From NCBI GenBank assembly GCA_021734835.1, contig JAIPIH010000004.1, positions 94,423 to 158,422 of the forward strand: 64,000 nucleotides of DNA, read 5' to 3'. Shown here in pieces: positions 16,888 through 26,212 of this stretch (the first letter of the stretch is position 1; each line of letters begins with the position of its first letter). This DNA is from Candidatus Cloacimonadota bacterium. GTDB lineage: Bacteria > Cloacimonadota > Cloacimonadia > Cloacimonadales > TCS61. Made by a program: the position numbers and the translations under genes. Below the pieces are notes generated by a model. It was not told the DNA's origin. It did no database searches and worked only from the letters and a program-made list of their open reading frames with translations.

Positions 16888-17948
16888 AGATTTTTACTTT
16901 TATTATTTTGATGTTGATCATAAATATAACACTATTTGCCAATTTCGAAGCAGCAGCATATCCATCTGCCGGCTACTCAAATGAAACAGGACTTTATGGC
17001 GGTGTGATTACTTATTTACGTTTTACGCCTCAGGATTCAATATCATCAAATCATAAAAATATGTTCTATCTAACTACATCATACACCGAAAAAAAACAGT
17101 TTATTTTAAAACTCAAACCGGAGTTATATTTTAATCAAAGTTTGAACCGCTTGGAAATAGAACTTCTTTACAAAAAATGGCCGTCAAATTTCTATGGTAT
17201 TGGCATGAATACTGATCTTCATAACTTTGAACGTTACAGCTCTATTGCAAAAAGTTTGATCACGACATTCAGCAGAAAGATAAATGATTTTTGGGAAATT
17301 TCCTTATACAGCGAGTATGTAAACTACGCTATTACAGAGAATGATGTTGATGGAATGCTATCTTCTGCAACTACCCTCGGAGGGAATGGTTCCATTACGA
17401 CCGGAATGGGATTGATATTCTCTTATGATGATAGAAATGTAACCGCATTTCCCACGCAAGGTAGTTTGCTAATATTTCAAGTAAACAGCTTTTCAGAAGT
17501 GCTAAAAAGTGATTTTGAATTTTCTGAATATATTCTTGATCTCCGAAAGTATTTTCCGCTCAATAATGCTAATACACTTGCTTTACAATCCTATTTATCC
17601 ACTATTCGAGGTGAAGCACCTTTTAATCAAATGAATTATTTGAATGACTATATGAGAGCCGTCACTTCCAATCTTTATATAAATAAAAGTGCTTTCATTT
17701 TGCGAGCTGAGGACAGAGTATTTATTTGGAATGATGGATTCAAAAAAAGACTCGGTTTTGCTCTCTTTATTGAAATGGGTGAAGTTGCCTCCAGGATAGA
17801 TAACCTCAATCTTAATAACTTACAACTCAATTATGGTTTTGGATTTCGTTACTCTTTCTTCTTGGAGGATAGAATGAATGTAAGACTTGACATAGGATTC
17901 GCAGAAGGACAATCTAATATTTCAATCAGTGCAGGGGAAGTATTTTAA
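16884..17948 (+). CDS. Omp85/D15-type outer-membrane barrel without POTRA domains
   Basis: This 354-residue protein has a signal peptide (KIFTFIILMLIINITLFA) followed directly by beta-barrel sequence like the C-terminal surface-antigen domain of BamA and TamA: FSYDDRNVTAFPTQGSLLIF, YFPLNNANTLALQSYLS, and the ending RMNVRLDIGFAEGQS then ISAGEVF. There is no room for POTRA repeats. Family members of this short kind are common in FCB bacteria and of unknown function. The start is TTG, overlapping the preceding TGA (TTGA), and the signal peptide begins right there, which supports it. It shares one base with the DUF3108 gene (TAATG), suggesting the two act together at the envelope. Confidence 0.75.
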   Translation: MKIFTFIILMLIINITLFANFEAAAYPSAGYSNETGLYGGVITYLRFTPQDSISSNHKNMFYLTTSYTEKKQFILKLKPELYFNQSLNRLEIELLYKKWPSNFYGIGMNTDLHNFERYSSIAKSLITTFSRKINDFWEISLYSEYVNYAITENDVDGMLSSATTLGGNGSITTGMGLIFSYDDRNVTAFPTQGSLLIFQVNSFSEVLKSDFEFSEYILDLRKYFPLNNANTLALQSYLSTIRGEAPFNQMNYLNDYMRAVTSNLYINKSAFILRAEDRVFIWNDGFKKRLGFALFIEMGEVASRIDNLNLNNLQLNYGFGFRYSFFLEDRMNVRLDIGFAEGQSNISISAGEVF

Positions 17949-18697
17949 TGAAGAAATTATTGATTTATATGATAGTATTTTTCTCACTAAACTTGTTTGC
18001 ATTCCAGGAAGGAGAGAAGTTAACTTTTGATATCAGCTACGGGATAATCAATGCCGGAGAAGCTTCTTTAAAAATTAGTTCTGGCTTTTATCAAGAGGTT
18101 ACTCCATGTTATATTATCGAGTCCCGCGCCAATACAAACTCATTTTTTGATAATATTTATAAAGTCAGAGATCGTATCGAATCTATCTGGGATAAAAATA
18201 AATTTGTTACTCTTCGGTTCACAAAAAAATTACAAGAGGGCTCCTATAGGCAATACAGAATACATTTCTATTATCCTGAACAAAACTTCACAATTTATAC
18301 CAAATTCGGCCGCAAAACTAAAGAATTCAAAGACGAAAAAATGGATATTCCAGAAGATACTCAGGATATCCTGAGTGCACTATATTATTTAAGAAGAAAA
18401 GAAATTAGCGTGGGCGATACAGTAACAATAAACGTAACTGCCGATGGTCGAAATTACCCGGCTGATGTTATTATTCATAAACAGGAAGAACTTGATACAA
18501 TTTTTGGGACAAAGATGTGTTTTTTAGTTGAACCTATTTTAGAGGGTGAAGCAATTTTCAAGCAAACAGCAGCAATTTTTATCTGGCTAACTGCTGATGA
18601 ATATAAAATTCCTGTAAAAATGAGCAGTAAAATAATTTTTGGCAGCTTTAAAGCTGTATTGAAAGATGCGGAAAATGTCGCTTACAAAAAAAAGTGA
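17948..18697 (+). CDS. DUF3108 domain-containing exported protein
   Basis: This 249-residue protein has a signal peptide (MKKLLIYMIVFFSLNLFA) and then a single DUF3108 domain, starting FQEGEKLTFDISYGIINAGE and including NTNSFFDNIYKVRDRIES, FGRKTKEF, DTQDILSALYYLR and VGDTVTINVTADGRNYP. The family is periplasmic and uncharacterised; the fold resembles lipid-handling beta-rich proteins such as LolA/LolB relatives, but that is a weak comparison. It follows the Omp85-type barrel with TAATG overlap and its 3' end overlaps the queA start by about 23 nt. No operator was seen. Confidence 0.85.
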   Translation: MKKLLIYMIVFFSLNLFAFQEGEKLTFDISYGIINAGEASLKISSGFYQEVTPCYIIESRANTNSFFDNIYKVRDRIESIWDKNKFVTLRFTKKLQEGSYRQYRIHFYYPEQNFTIYTKFGRKTKEFKDEKMDIPEDTQDILSALYYLRRKEISVGDTVTINVTADGRNYPADVIIHKQEELDTIFGTKMCFLVEPILEGEAIFKQTAAIFIWLTADEYKIPVKMSSKIIFGSFKAVLKDAENVAYKKK

Positions 18698-19706
18698 TTA
18701 CTGGTATGAGCTTCCACTGGAATTAATTGCTCAATTTCCACTCGAGAACCGTTCCGAAAGCCGCCTTCTAAAATTAAACAAAACCTCCAGTTTTGTCTCT
18801 CATCATAAGTTTTCTGATATCTTAGACTTTATCTCAGCGCAGGATGTGGTCGTGGTTAACAACACAAGAGTAATCCCCGCTCGTTTATTCGGACATAAAT
18901 TCACTGGTGCCAAGATTGAAGTATTATTACTCGAGCAAAAGAGAGAAAAACTTTGGAAATGCCTGGTAAAACCAGGACGAAAACTGCAGGTTGGAACAGA
19001 AATTAAATTTAATGATGACTTAACAGCAAAAATCATAGATAAGACTGAAGATGGCGGACGGATAATTGAATTCTATTGTGAAGGAATTTTCTGGGAAATG
19101 CTGCAGAAACTTGGGAAAATACCACTTCCTCCCTACATCAAAAGAGAATCAACTGAAAAAGATAAAGAAATTTATCAAACTATCTATGCTCAAGAACGAG
19201 GTTCAGTGGCAGCACCTACAGCCGGACTACATTTCACTAAACAACTTATGGATCAATTGCAGGAAAAAGGAATTGAAATATTGGAAGTTGTTTTACACGT
19301 AGGTTTAGGCACTTTCCGCCCGGTTAAAACTGATAATATTAAAGACCATATTATGCACAGCGAGCATTGTCAAATTTCAGAGAAAACAGCTGCCAGAATT
19401 AATCTGGCAAAAAAAGAAAAGAGAAGGGTTATCGCGGTTGGAACAACAACAACGAGAACTCTGGAAAGTTTTGCTCAAAACGGAATCCTGCACAGCGGAT
19501 CACATTGGACGGATATATTTATTTATCCCGGTAAAGAATTTCAGATCATTGATGGACTGATAACTAATTTTCATATGCCGGAATCAACACTAATGATGCT
19601 TGTAGCCGCTTTTGCCGGATATGATAATATCATGAAAGCCTACAAAGTTGCCGTAAAAGAAAAATATCGTTTTTTCAGTTATGGCGATTCAATGTTAATT
19701 TTGTGA
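18675..19706 (+). CDS. queA: tRNA preQ1(34) S-adenosylmethionine ribosyltransferase-isomerase
   Basis: QueA transfers and rearranges the ribosyl moiety of AdoMet onto preQ1 at the tRNA wobble base, making epoxyqueuosine. Family landmarks are YELPLELIAQFPLENRSESR, VVVNNTRVIPARLFG, GKIPLPPYIKR, ERGSVAAPTAGLHFT and HVGLGTFRPVKTDNIKDH, and the ending FFSYGDSMLIL. Length (343 residues) is normal. An ATG at 18666 is also in frame, but the one at 18675 fits the usual N-terminus; neither has a strong Shine-Dalgarno, and both lie inside the DUF3108 coding end. No other queuosine genes are near. Confidence 0.95.
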   Translation: MSLTKKSDYWYELPLELIAQFPLENRSESRLLKLNKTSSFVSHHKFSDILDFISAQDVVVVNNTRVIPARLFGHKFTGAKIEVLLLEQKREKLWKCLVKPGRKLQVGTEIKFNDDLTAKIIDKTEDGGRIIEFYCEGIFWEMLQKLGKIPLPPYIKRESTEKDKEIYQTIYAQERGSVAAPTAGLHFTKQLMDQLQEKGIEILEVVLHVGLGTFRPVKTDNIKDHIMHSEHCQISEKTAARINLAKKEKRRVIAVGTTTTRTLESFAQNGILHSGSHWTDIFIYPGKEFQIIDGLITNFHMPESTLMMLVAAFAGYDNIMKAYKVAVKEKYRFFSYGDSMLIL

Positions 19707-19788
19707 AAATGATTAGCGAACTTCTCCTTTTTACTGAGAATATAGAACAAAAGAAGTTTCACAAAGGATATAATGTCAGGAGATATTT

Positions 19789-20538
19789 TTGAAAGATTTC
19801 AAGCACCAATTTTTCGACGAAGTATTATTTTATGACAAAATTGCGAGCACAAGTGTAAGAATAGAAAAGTTGATAACCTCAAATATGGTTAAGGGCAATG
19901 TGTTGTGTATTGCGGGAGAACAGACATCTGGAAAAGGGAGAAGTAGTAATAATTGGTTTTCCCCACTCGGTGGTTTGTGGTTTACAGCCGCTCTTTATGG
20001 GTTTGATTTTCAATCTAACATTACAATTTTTACTGGAATCTGCATTCACAAAGTGATCACAACATTGTTTCCGGAAACTACCGAACATCTTAAGATCAAA
20101 TGGCCTAATGACATTTTTCTAGAGGGGAAAAAATTGGGCGGTATTCTTTCTCATAACCTAAGTACAAGAAATTATCATCTTCTGGGAATTGGGTTGAATA
20201 CAAATGTCTCTTCTTTTGATTATGATCTCGTTAATAATTCTACTTCAATAACTTCAGTACTTAAACATAGGGTGGATAATCAGAGGATTCTTACAAACAT
20301 ATTTGATCTTTTCACCTCTGAACTTCCAGATTTTGTTGAAGGAAAATTTGACTTAGAATATTTTAATAAAAACACATTCTTAAAGGAGAAAATTATTGAA
20401 CTAGACACAAAATATAAAATCTTCAAAGGAATCGTAAAAGGGATCAATAGAGATGGAGCTCTATTACTTGAGATCAAACCTGGTATGATCCAACCTTTTT
20501 ATGCCGGGAATGTTATCAGCTGGGAAAACGGGAAATAG
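19789..20538 (+). CDS. birA: Biotin-[acetyl-CoA-carboxylase] ligase
   Basis: This 249-residue enzyme attaches biotin to carrier proteins. It has the biotinyl-AMP loop and substrate motifs EQTSGKGRSSNNWFSPLGG, LKIKWPNDIFLEGKKLGGIL and LGIGLNTNV, and a short C-terminal SH3-like domain (FKGIVKGINRDGALLLEI). There is no N-terminal helix-turn-helix, so this is a group I, non-regulatory enzyme. The start codon is TTG at 19789, with AGGAG at 19778-19782 and 6-nt spacing, which decides the start; the nearby ATG at 19773 is out of frame. It follows queA by 82 nt. Confidence 0.93.
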   Translation: MKDFKHQFFDEVLFYDKIASTSVRIEKLITSNMVKGNVLCIAGEQTSGKGRSSNNWFSPLGGLWFTAALYGFDFQSNITIFTGICIHKVITTLFPETTEHLKIKWPNDIFLEGKKLGGILSHNLSTRNYHLLGIGLNTNVSSFDYDLVNNSTSITSVLKHRVDNQRILTNIFDLFTSELPDFVEGKFDLEYFNKNTFLKEKIIELDTKYKIFKGIVKGINRDGALLLEIKPGMIQPFYAGNVISWENGK

Positions 20539-20736
20539 CTTTTATTACGGTTTTTTCATTCTTATTGCATTTGCTTAACTGTTTATTTCTTGACTTTTTA
20601 ATATTAACTCTTAGTTAGGTAAGGTAGTTGATTATCCAAGATAAATGAGAAAGATTAAACCGCAAATTCATCGGTCAGGTGGATGTGAGCACAGCAGAGG
20701 GCAAGTTATTTTTTATTGTTATAATAGGAAAGTGAG

Positions 20737-21693
20737 ATGATATTACAAACATTACTTTTAGTATTTGGATTTCTACTACTAATCATAGGTGCCCAGTATT
20801 TTGTTGAAGGATCCTCATCTCTCGCCAGAAAATACAACGTCTCCAACCTTGTTATCGGTTTAACTCTGGTTGCTTTTGGAACCTCTGCTCCGGAATTGGT
20901 GGTTAATACATTCGCTTCGTTTCAGAAACATCAGGATATTGTATTTGGCAATATTATCGGTAGTAATAATTTTAACATTTTTATCATTCTGGGAATTACA
21001 GGTCTCATCACTCCTCTGGTAGTACAATCCCAAACTGTCTGGAAAGAAATCCCGATCTCTATCTTTGCTGTTCTGACGCTTTATTTTCTTTCCAATGAAC
21101 TTTTTTTCTCTAATCTGCGGATTTTAACCCGTTTAGACGGGATAATACTATTGATCATATTTGTATTTTTCCTGGTTTATATTTTCAGGCAGATGAAAGC
21201 AGATCAAAAAGAACCGAAACTGGCAGCTGTTGTTTTATCAAAAATACAGATCTGGACTTTTATTTTAGCCGGTATTACCGGCTTGATCTTGGGAGGAAAA
21301 TTAGTAGTTGATAATGCAGTTAAACTTGCTATAAATTTTGGTTTTAGTGAAAAGATAATCGGAATTACAATAATTGCTGCCGGTACTTCACTACCGGAAT
21401 TAGCCACTTCCGTAACAGCAGCAATTAAGAAGAATATGGATATTGCTGTAGGAAACATCATCGGTTCGAATATCTTTAATATCTTCTTCGTTCTGGGGAT
21501 CAGTTCTTTGATTCGACCAATGAGCTATAGAAAAGAGTTCAATTCGGATCTTTATGTTCTAGCTTGCGGAACTGTTCTGCTTTTTATAGCTATGTTTACC
21601 GGGGAAAAGAAGAAATTGGATAGATGGGAAGCCGGAATCTTATTATTACTTTATATTGGATATTCCATTTACATTGTTTATCAAGAATTATAG
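20737..21693 (+). CDS. Calcium/sodium antiporter (CaCA family, YrbG-like)
   Basis: This 318-residue inner-membrane protein has about ten hydrophobic segments in two inverted halves. Each half carries the alpha-repeat signature: FGTSAPELVVN with FGNIIGSNNFNIF in the first, AGTSLPELATSVTAA with VGNIIGSNIFNIFF in the second. These are the ion-coordinating repeats of Na+/Ca2+ exchangers. Its ion preference cannot be read from sequence alone. The 198 nt before it holds a G-rich patch near 20660-20702 that does not look like coding sequence. GapN follows 48 nt downstream and is probably unrelated in function. Confidence 0.93.
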   Translation: MILQTLLLVFGFLLLIIGAQYFVEGSSSLARKYNVSNLVIGLTLVAFGTSAPELVVNTFASFQKHQDIVFGNIIGSNNFNIFIILGITGLITPLVVQSQTVWKEIPISIFAVLTLYFLSNELFFSNLRILTRLDGIILLIIFVFFLVYIFRQMKADQKEPKLAAVVLSKIQIWTFILAGITGLILGGKLVVDNAVKLAINFGFSEKIIGITIIAAGTSLPELATSVTAAIKKNMDIAVGNIIGSNIFNIFFVLGISSLIRPMSYRKEFNSDLYVLACGTVLLFIAMFTGEKKKLDRWEAGILLLLYIGYSIYIVYQEL

Positions 21694-21741
21694 CTTGGTG
21701 GGAGTGTTGATGATCGATAAATTTTACAAAAGGAGTTCAAA

Positions 21742-23361
21742 ATGAAATCAGAAATGTTAGATATTTTTCCTAAACTGTCAGAAATACCTGATAGTTATCA
21801 AATAAAAGGAAAAATCCACCAAAAAAAATATATGATCGATGGTGAAATGAAAACTTGGAACGGACCAATGGAAGAAGTTTTTTCTCCTATCTGTCTCAAA
21901 ACATCGGAAGGTTTAGAACAGCCGGTAATTGGTTCATATCCGCTTCTCACAGAAGGTGAAGCTTTAAGAGCATTGGATTCTGCAAAAAAAGCTTATAATA
22001 ATGGTAAAGGTGTATGGCCGACTATGAGTGTGACAAAAAGAATAGAGCATGTTATCAATTTTATCAATAAAATGGTTTCAACCCGTGAAGAAGTTGTTAA
22101 ATTACTTATGTGGGAGATCGGAAAATCACTGAAGGATTCACAAAAGGAATTTGATAGGACCATTGAATATATGAAAGACACTATTGATGCCTTAAAAGAC
22201 ACAGATCGAGCTTCTGCAAAATTCGAGATCAGAGAGGATGTGATCGGCCAGATCCGCAGAGCACCTTTAGGTATTGTGCTGTGTATGGGACCATACAATT
22301 ATCCGCTTAATGAAACTTTTGCAACTTTACTACCGGCACTTATCATGGGTAATACCGTGATCTTCAAACCACCGAAGCATGGAGTTTTACTACATTCTCC
22401 CATTTTAGATGCGTTCCAAACTTCTTTCCCGAAAGGAGTTGTAAACACTGTTTACGGTGACGGAAAACAAATTATCACACCATTAATGAAATCGGGACTG
22501 ATTGACGTTCTCGCTTTTATCGGTACCAGCCATGTAGCTGACATTTTAAAAGGATTACATCCCAAACCTCACAGGTTGAAATGCGTGCTTGGTCTGGAAG
22601 CAAAAAATGCCGGCATTATTTTACCTGATGCAGATATTTCTCAAACAGTAAAAGAATGTATTATGGGAACTCTGTCTTTCAACGGACAGCGGTGTACTGC
22701 ACTTAAAATAATTTTCGTACATCAAGATATTGCAGAGACATTTATTAATGCACTGATTACCGCTTTAGAAGAATTAAAACTGGGAATGCCTTGGTCGGAA
22801 AACGTTCAACTTACTCCGTTACCGGAAGCAAATAAAACTAATTTCTTATCCGACTTAATTAAAAATGCTGTTGAAAATGGCGCTAAAGTTGTGAATAAAG
22901 ACGGTGGTGAAGCCAATGAAACTTTTTTCTACCCTGCCATACTTTATCCGGTTACTTCAAAAATGAAAATTTATGAGGTAGAACAATTTGGTCCTTTGAT
23001 CCCAATTGTCCCTTTCACAGATATAAATACTGCATTAGAATACATTGAAAATTCTAATTACGGACAACAGGTAAGCATTTTCGGTAAAGATCCCAAAATT
23101 CTTTCAGATTTGATAGATCCTTTAGTCAATCAAGTCTGCCGAGTTAATATAAATTGCCAATGCCAGAGAGGTCCTGATACATTCCCCTTTACAGGTAGAA
23201 AAGATTCAGCAGAAGGTACTCTTTCTGTATCTGATGCCTTACGTGTTTTTTCAATTAGAACACTTGTTGCCGCTAAAGATAGCGATCTGAATAAGCAGCT
23301 ATTTTCCACAATAACTCAAGAGAGGATGTCAAACTTCCTTTCTACTGATTTCATTTTCTAG
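21742..23361 (+). CDS. gapN: Non-phosphorylating NADP-dependent glyceraldehyde-3-phosphate dehydrogenase
   Basis: This 539-residue aldehyde dehydrogenase is of the ALDH11 (GapN) type. The catalytic Cys318 is in SFNGQRCTALK and the general base Glu286 in VLGLEAKNAG; MGPYNYPLNETFATLLPAL precedes the cofactor site and PFTGRKDSAEGTLS is near the C-terminus, as in GapN. The reaction oxidises glyceraldehyde 3-phosphate directly to 3-phosphoglycerate with NADP+, bypassing ATP formation and yielding NADPH. AAAGGAG precedes the ATG. It is somewhat longer than typical GapN (about 475-500), mostly through an extended N-terminus. Specificity is inferred from motifs. Confidence 0.85.
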   Translation: MKSEMLDIFPKLSEIPDSYQIKGKIHQKKYMIDGEMKTWNGPMEEVFSPICLKTSEGLEQPVIGSYPLLTEGEALRALDSAKKAYNNGKGVWPTMSVTKRIEHVINFINKMVSTREEVVKLLMWEIGKSLKDSQKEFDRTIEYMKDTIDALKDTDRASAKFEIREDVIGQIRRAPLGIVLCMGPYNYPLNETFATLLPALIMGNTVIFKPPKHGVLLHSPILDAFQTSFPKGVVNTVYGDGKQIITPLMKSGLIDVLAFIGTSHVADILKGLHPKPHRLKCVLGLEAKNAGIILPDADISQTVKECIMGTLSFNGQRCTALKIIFVHQDIAETFINALITALEELKLGMPWSENVQLTPLPEANKTNFLSDLIKNAVENGAKVVNKDGGEANETFFYPAILYPVTSKMKIYEVEQFGPLIPIVPFTDINTALEYIENSNYGQQVSIFGKDPKILSDLIDPLVNQVCRVNINCQCQRGPDTFPFTGRKDSAEGTLSVSDALRVFSIRTLVAAKDSDLNKQLFSTITQERMSNFLSTDFIF

Positions 23362-23399
23362 TATTTAGATCTTAGATTAACTCAGAGCGCGTGGGATTA

Positions 23400-25829
23400 T
23401 CAAAAACTCAATCTTACACCGACAACATAATTGCGTCCTGCAGCAGGCCAGTAATAACTAGTTTCGCTCCAGGTATCATAATAACCGGCAGTCTCATATT
23501 CTTCATCCAAAATATTATTGATCTTTAAATTCAATTCCAGATCAGATGCATTGAAAAGTTTTACTATTTTCAATTTTGCGCCTGCATTCACGGTTTTATA
23601 AGGATCGATAGTTCTATTTTCATTTTCAGTGTTATCCAAATATTGTTTTCCAACGTATCTTACCTGAGTGAACAGATTTATCATTTTATTATTATATATT
23701 AATTTTATCATCGAAATGAAATTAGGAAAACCAGCAATAGCATTCCCGGAAAAATCTACTTCATTTCCCCAATCGTACATGATAAAATCAGCAAAATAGT
23801 TTTTACTATAACTCAAACTGCTGAGAAGTTTAAAATTAGCTGGTAGTACAAGATCCATAGATAGTTCCATTCCCATATGCACTGTACGACTCGCATTTCC
23901 GCGGATTGGAATTCCGTCGTCATCAGCACCGCCATAAGGTACTATTTCATCTTTGAAATTCATCCAGTATAAATTTGTTTTAGCATCCAGAACACCGCCA
24001 GAATATCCAATTCCAATTTCATAATCAGTAACTTTTTCAGGTTTCACATACGGATCAGTCCAATTTATTTTTTCAATCATTCCATCAATGCTGTAAATTG
24101 TATCAGCTGTTGCGAAAAGTGGAGATACGCCAAGATCATCAGGTCCATCCCAAGTATCATAAAGTTCATCATCAGTTGGTTCTCTCTGAGATACCGATAG
24201 ATTTCCATAGATATTTAATTTATCATTGATGTTATAGTTAAATCCACATCTGGGATTGAAAAAATTATAATCAACCTGATAAGCATTAAGATATTCATCC
24301 TTAAAATTACCCGATTCTAATTGCTCAAAATTGTAATCAATCCGTTGTAAATACAAATTTACCATGATTGAAAGTTTGTTAAATGGATGGTAGATCTCAT
24401 TAACATACGCAGTTAAATATTTTTTTTCTCCAATATAGTTATAATACTTCTGACCTTTAGAAAACTCTATTCCCAGAGAATCAGCACCGATTACATCAAT
24501 GATCTTACCTCTGTGATCACTATCAAATAAACTTAGGTAAGTACCGGCTGTTAACTTCCCTCCGGAATGCTCTAAATTGTATTGTGAAACTATACCGTAA
24601 TGATTTTTTGTTACCCATTTCTGTCTGATAATATCTGCTTCTTCTCCAATATCTTCTATAGTAAGTCCATGTTCCCAAAGATTTCTGTCTTCTTTGTATT
24701 GTTCGTAAAAACCATTACCATAAATGTAAAAAATAGAATTACTGATTTCGGATGAATCATTGATATAATAGCTATGATGTAGTTCAAAATGAGGTTGTGA
24801 AAAATCATCAACATAATTTTTATATGTATAAGGGTTATGCTGATAGTTTTCTTCCAGATACCCTTCCGCTGATGCTTCCCAGGCCGCATGAGTAAGCTCA
24901 TGACCGGTGTAGAAGTTGAATTTAGTGATCGATCTATCACCTAATCTGGTTAAATTTGTGTAAACAGCCCAAAGTTCCGAGGCAGAGTTATCACGGTAAC
25001 CACCAGAAGAAATTTTAGAAAATCTAAAATTTGTGCTGTATTTTCCAAATCTCATGGATGATTTTAATCCTGCTTTGTAAGTATTATAACTTCCTACGGC
25101 TGAAAATAATTCAGTTCCCGTCTGTTCTGTGAAAGATATTGTCTGCATATTCAATGACCCGCCAAAGGTTGAAATTCCATATAATGAACTTCCTACACCT
25201 CTTTGAAACTGAATATCTGATAAACTCTCCGCAAAATCAGGCATATTTACAAAATATACCTGGTGATCTTCCGGATCATTTAAAGGAATTCCGTTTATCA
25301 TCACACCAATTCGTTTTTGATCGAAACCACGTATTTTGAAATGAGCATTGCCGATCAAACCACCAGCATCCGAATAGGCAAATACTCCTGGAACATCTTC
25401 CATAAGCATAGGAATTTCCTGACCAAAATTTTCCTGTCTGATCATCTCCCTATCTAAATTTGTAAATGTTATAGGAGTTTCCCTGTCTTTTGCTTTCGTT
25501 ACTGATACTTTAACTCCCATTAAATAATGAGGTGCTTTTATTAGTTGTACATTAACAACAGATGTATCGAAGGGGTTCAGGCGTATAATTTGTTTCTCAT
25601 AACCAATCCTTTCAAAAGTGATATCAAAATATGCCGGTTTGATAAAAATCAATTTATATACACCATTTTCATTGGAAGTGGTAGAAAGATTAATGCTACT
25701 TACATAAATACTAACTTGTTCTATGGGCATTCCTGTCTGTGAATCTGTAATTTTCCCTATCAATTGATCAGCTAATAAAACATAATTTAATGCAATGAGA
25801 AAGAAAATCATCAATATTGCTTTTTTCAT
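23400..25829 (-). CDS. TonB-dependent receptor for thiamin or a thiamin precursor
   Basis: This 809-residue outer-membrane receptor has a signal peptide (about 1-20), a carboxypeptidase-regulatory-like beta domain (LIGKITDSQTGMPIEQVSIY and onward), a plug domain (PMLMEDVPGVFAYSDAGG, then IRGFDQKRIGVMINGIPLND and GSSLYGISTFGGSLNM), and a 22-strand-type barrel ending in GVRLSF. The substrate comes from its leader: a TPP riboswitch followed by a terminator hairpin lies directly upstream. Receptors of this kind under THI control are known in Bacteroidetes. AAGGAG precedes the ATG at 25829. The divergent SSS symporter also has a TPP riboswitch, giving a two-membrane uptake route. Confidence 0.88.
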   Translation of the reverse strand: MKKAILMIFFLIALNYVLLADQLIGKITDSQTGMPIEQVSIYVSSINLSTTSNENGVYKLIFIKPAYFDITFERIGYEKQIIRLNPFDTSVVNVQLIKAPHYLMGVKVSVTKAKDRETPITFTNLDREMIRQENFGQEIPMLMEDVPGVFAYSDAGGLIGNAHFKIRGFDQKRIGVMINGIPLNDPEDHQVYFVNMPDFAESLSDIQFQRGVGSSLYGISTFGGSLNMQTISFTEQTGTELFSAVGSYNTYKAGLKSSMRFGKYSTNFRFSKISSGGYRDNSASELWAVYTNLTRLGDRSITKFNFYTGHELTHAAWEASAEGYLEENYQHNPYTYKNYVDDFSQPHFELHHSYYINDSSEISNSIFYIYGNGFYEQYKEDRNLWEHGLTIEDIGEEADIIRQKWVTKNHYGIVSQYNLEHSGGKLTAGTYLSLFDSDHRGKIIDVIGADSLGIEFSKGQKYYNYIGEKKYLTAYVNEIYHPFNKLSIMVNLYLQRIDYNFEQLESGNFKDEYLNAYQVDYNFFNPRCGFNYNINDKLNIYGNLSVSQREPTDDELYDTWDGPDDLGVSPLFATADTIYSIDGMIEKINWTDPYVKPEKVTDYEIGIGYSGGVLDAKTNLYWMNFKDEIVPYGGADDDGIPIRGNASRTVHMGMELSMDLVLPANFKLLSSLSYSKNYFADFIMYDWGNEVDFSGNAIAGFPNFISMIKLIYNNKMINLFTQVRYVGKQYLDNTENENRTIDPYKTVNAGAKLKIVKLFNASDLELNLKINNILDEEYETAGYYDTWSETSYYWPAAGRNYVVGVRLSF

Positions 25830-25845
25830 ATTTACTCCTTATAAA

Positions 25846-25890
25846 AATAAAAACCACAATTCAGCAGAAAACCGAACTGTGGTTTTTTAA
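25846..25890 (-). terminator. Riboswitch-controlled intrinsic terminator before the TonB receptor
   Basis: On the minus strand, AAAACCACA pairs with TGTGGTTTT (25851-25859 with 25876-25884 on the plus strand, flanked by further A-T pairs), with an inner GAA/TTC pairing. A T-rich tract follows directly and then AAGGAG and the start codon. AACTG at the riboswitch 3' end can pair with CAGTT in the stem, a possible antiterminator. Confidence 0.85.
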
Positions 25891-25892
25891 AT

Positions 25893-25980
25893 TTATTTCA
25901 GTTTCCTACGCCGGTATTATCCGGATCAGGTCCAAGGGTATGTTCTCAGCTTAAAAAATCCTTCAGCACCCCTAAATCAA
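25893..25980 (-). promoter_or_regulatory. TPP (THI) riboswitch controlling the TonB-dependent receptor
   Basis: On the minus strand the canonical THI-box blocks appear in order: GGGGTGC, GCTGAGA, ACCCTTGGACCTGATCCGG, TAATACCGGCGTAGGAAACT. The spacing and the P3-side variable loop are normal. A terminator follows about 5-45 nt later, so the ligand-bound form should stop transcription. TTGACA at 26035-26040 (minus strand) may be the -35 of this transcript. Confidence 0.95.
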
Positions 25981-26130
25981 TTAAGTAGCTTATTTAATGA
26001 TCTTATAAGGTTAAAATCTTCATTTAGGTTTTAATGTCAATTGAAAAAACACTATTTTAGGATCATAAAATCTTGTTTTAATTAAAAATCATTTGACTTA
26101 TCAACCTAACAAAGAAAGCTTAATTTATTA

Positions 26131-26206
26131 ACAGGGGGGCTAATTGATGGCTGAGAAGTGATCTTCACTCAACCCTCAGACTTATCGGATAATGCCGAAA
26201 TAGGAG
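26131..26206 (+). promoter_or_regulatory. Second TPP riboswitch, controlling the SSS symporter
   Basis: The plus strand carries a more diverged THI element: GGGGGGCTAATTGATGG, CTGAGA (26151-26156), CAACCCTCAGACTTATCGGA and TAATGCCGAAATAGGAG. CTGAGA, ACCCT and TAATGCCG are at the expected spacings. The 3' end of the element, TAGGAG (26201-26206), is also the Shine-Dalgarno of the TTG start at 26213, so ligand binding would hide the ribosome site. No terminator lies between. Confidence 0.88.
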
Positions 26207-26212
26207 TTTTAT

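Noticed and set aside
19717..19760. Inverted repeat AACTTCT/AGAAGTT between queA and birA
   Set aside because: The loop is large and no T-run follows, so it is likely chance.
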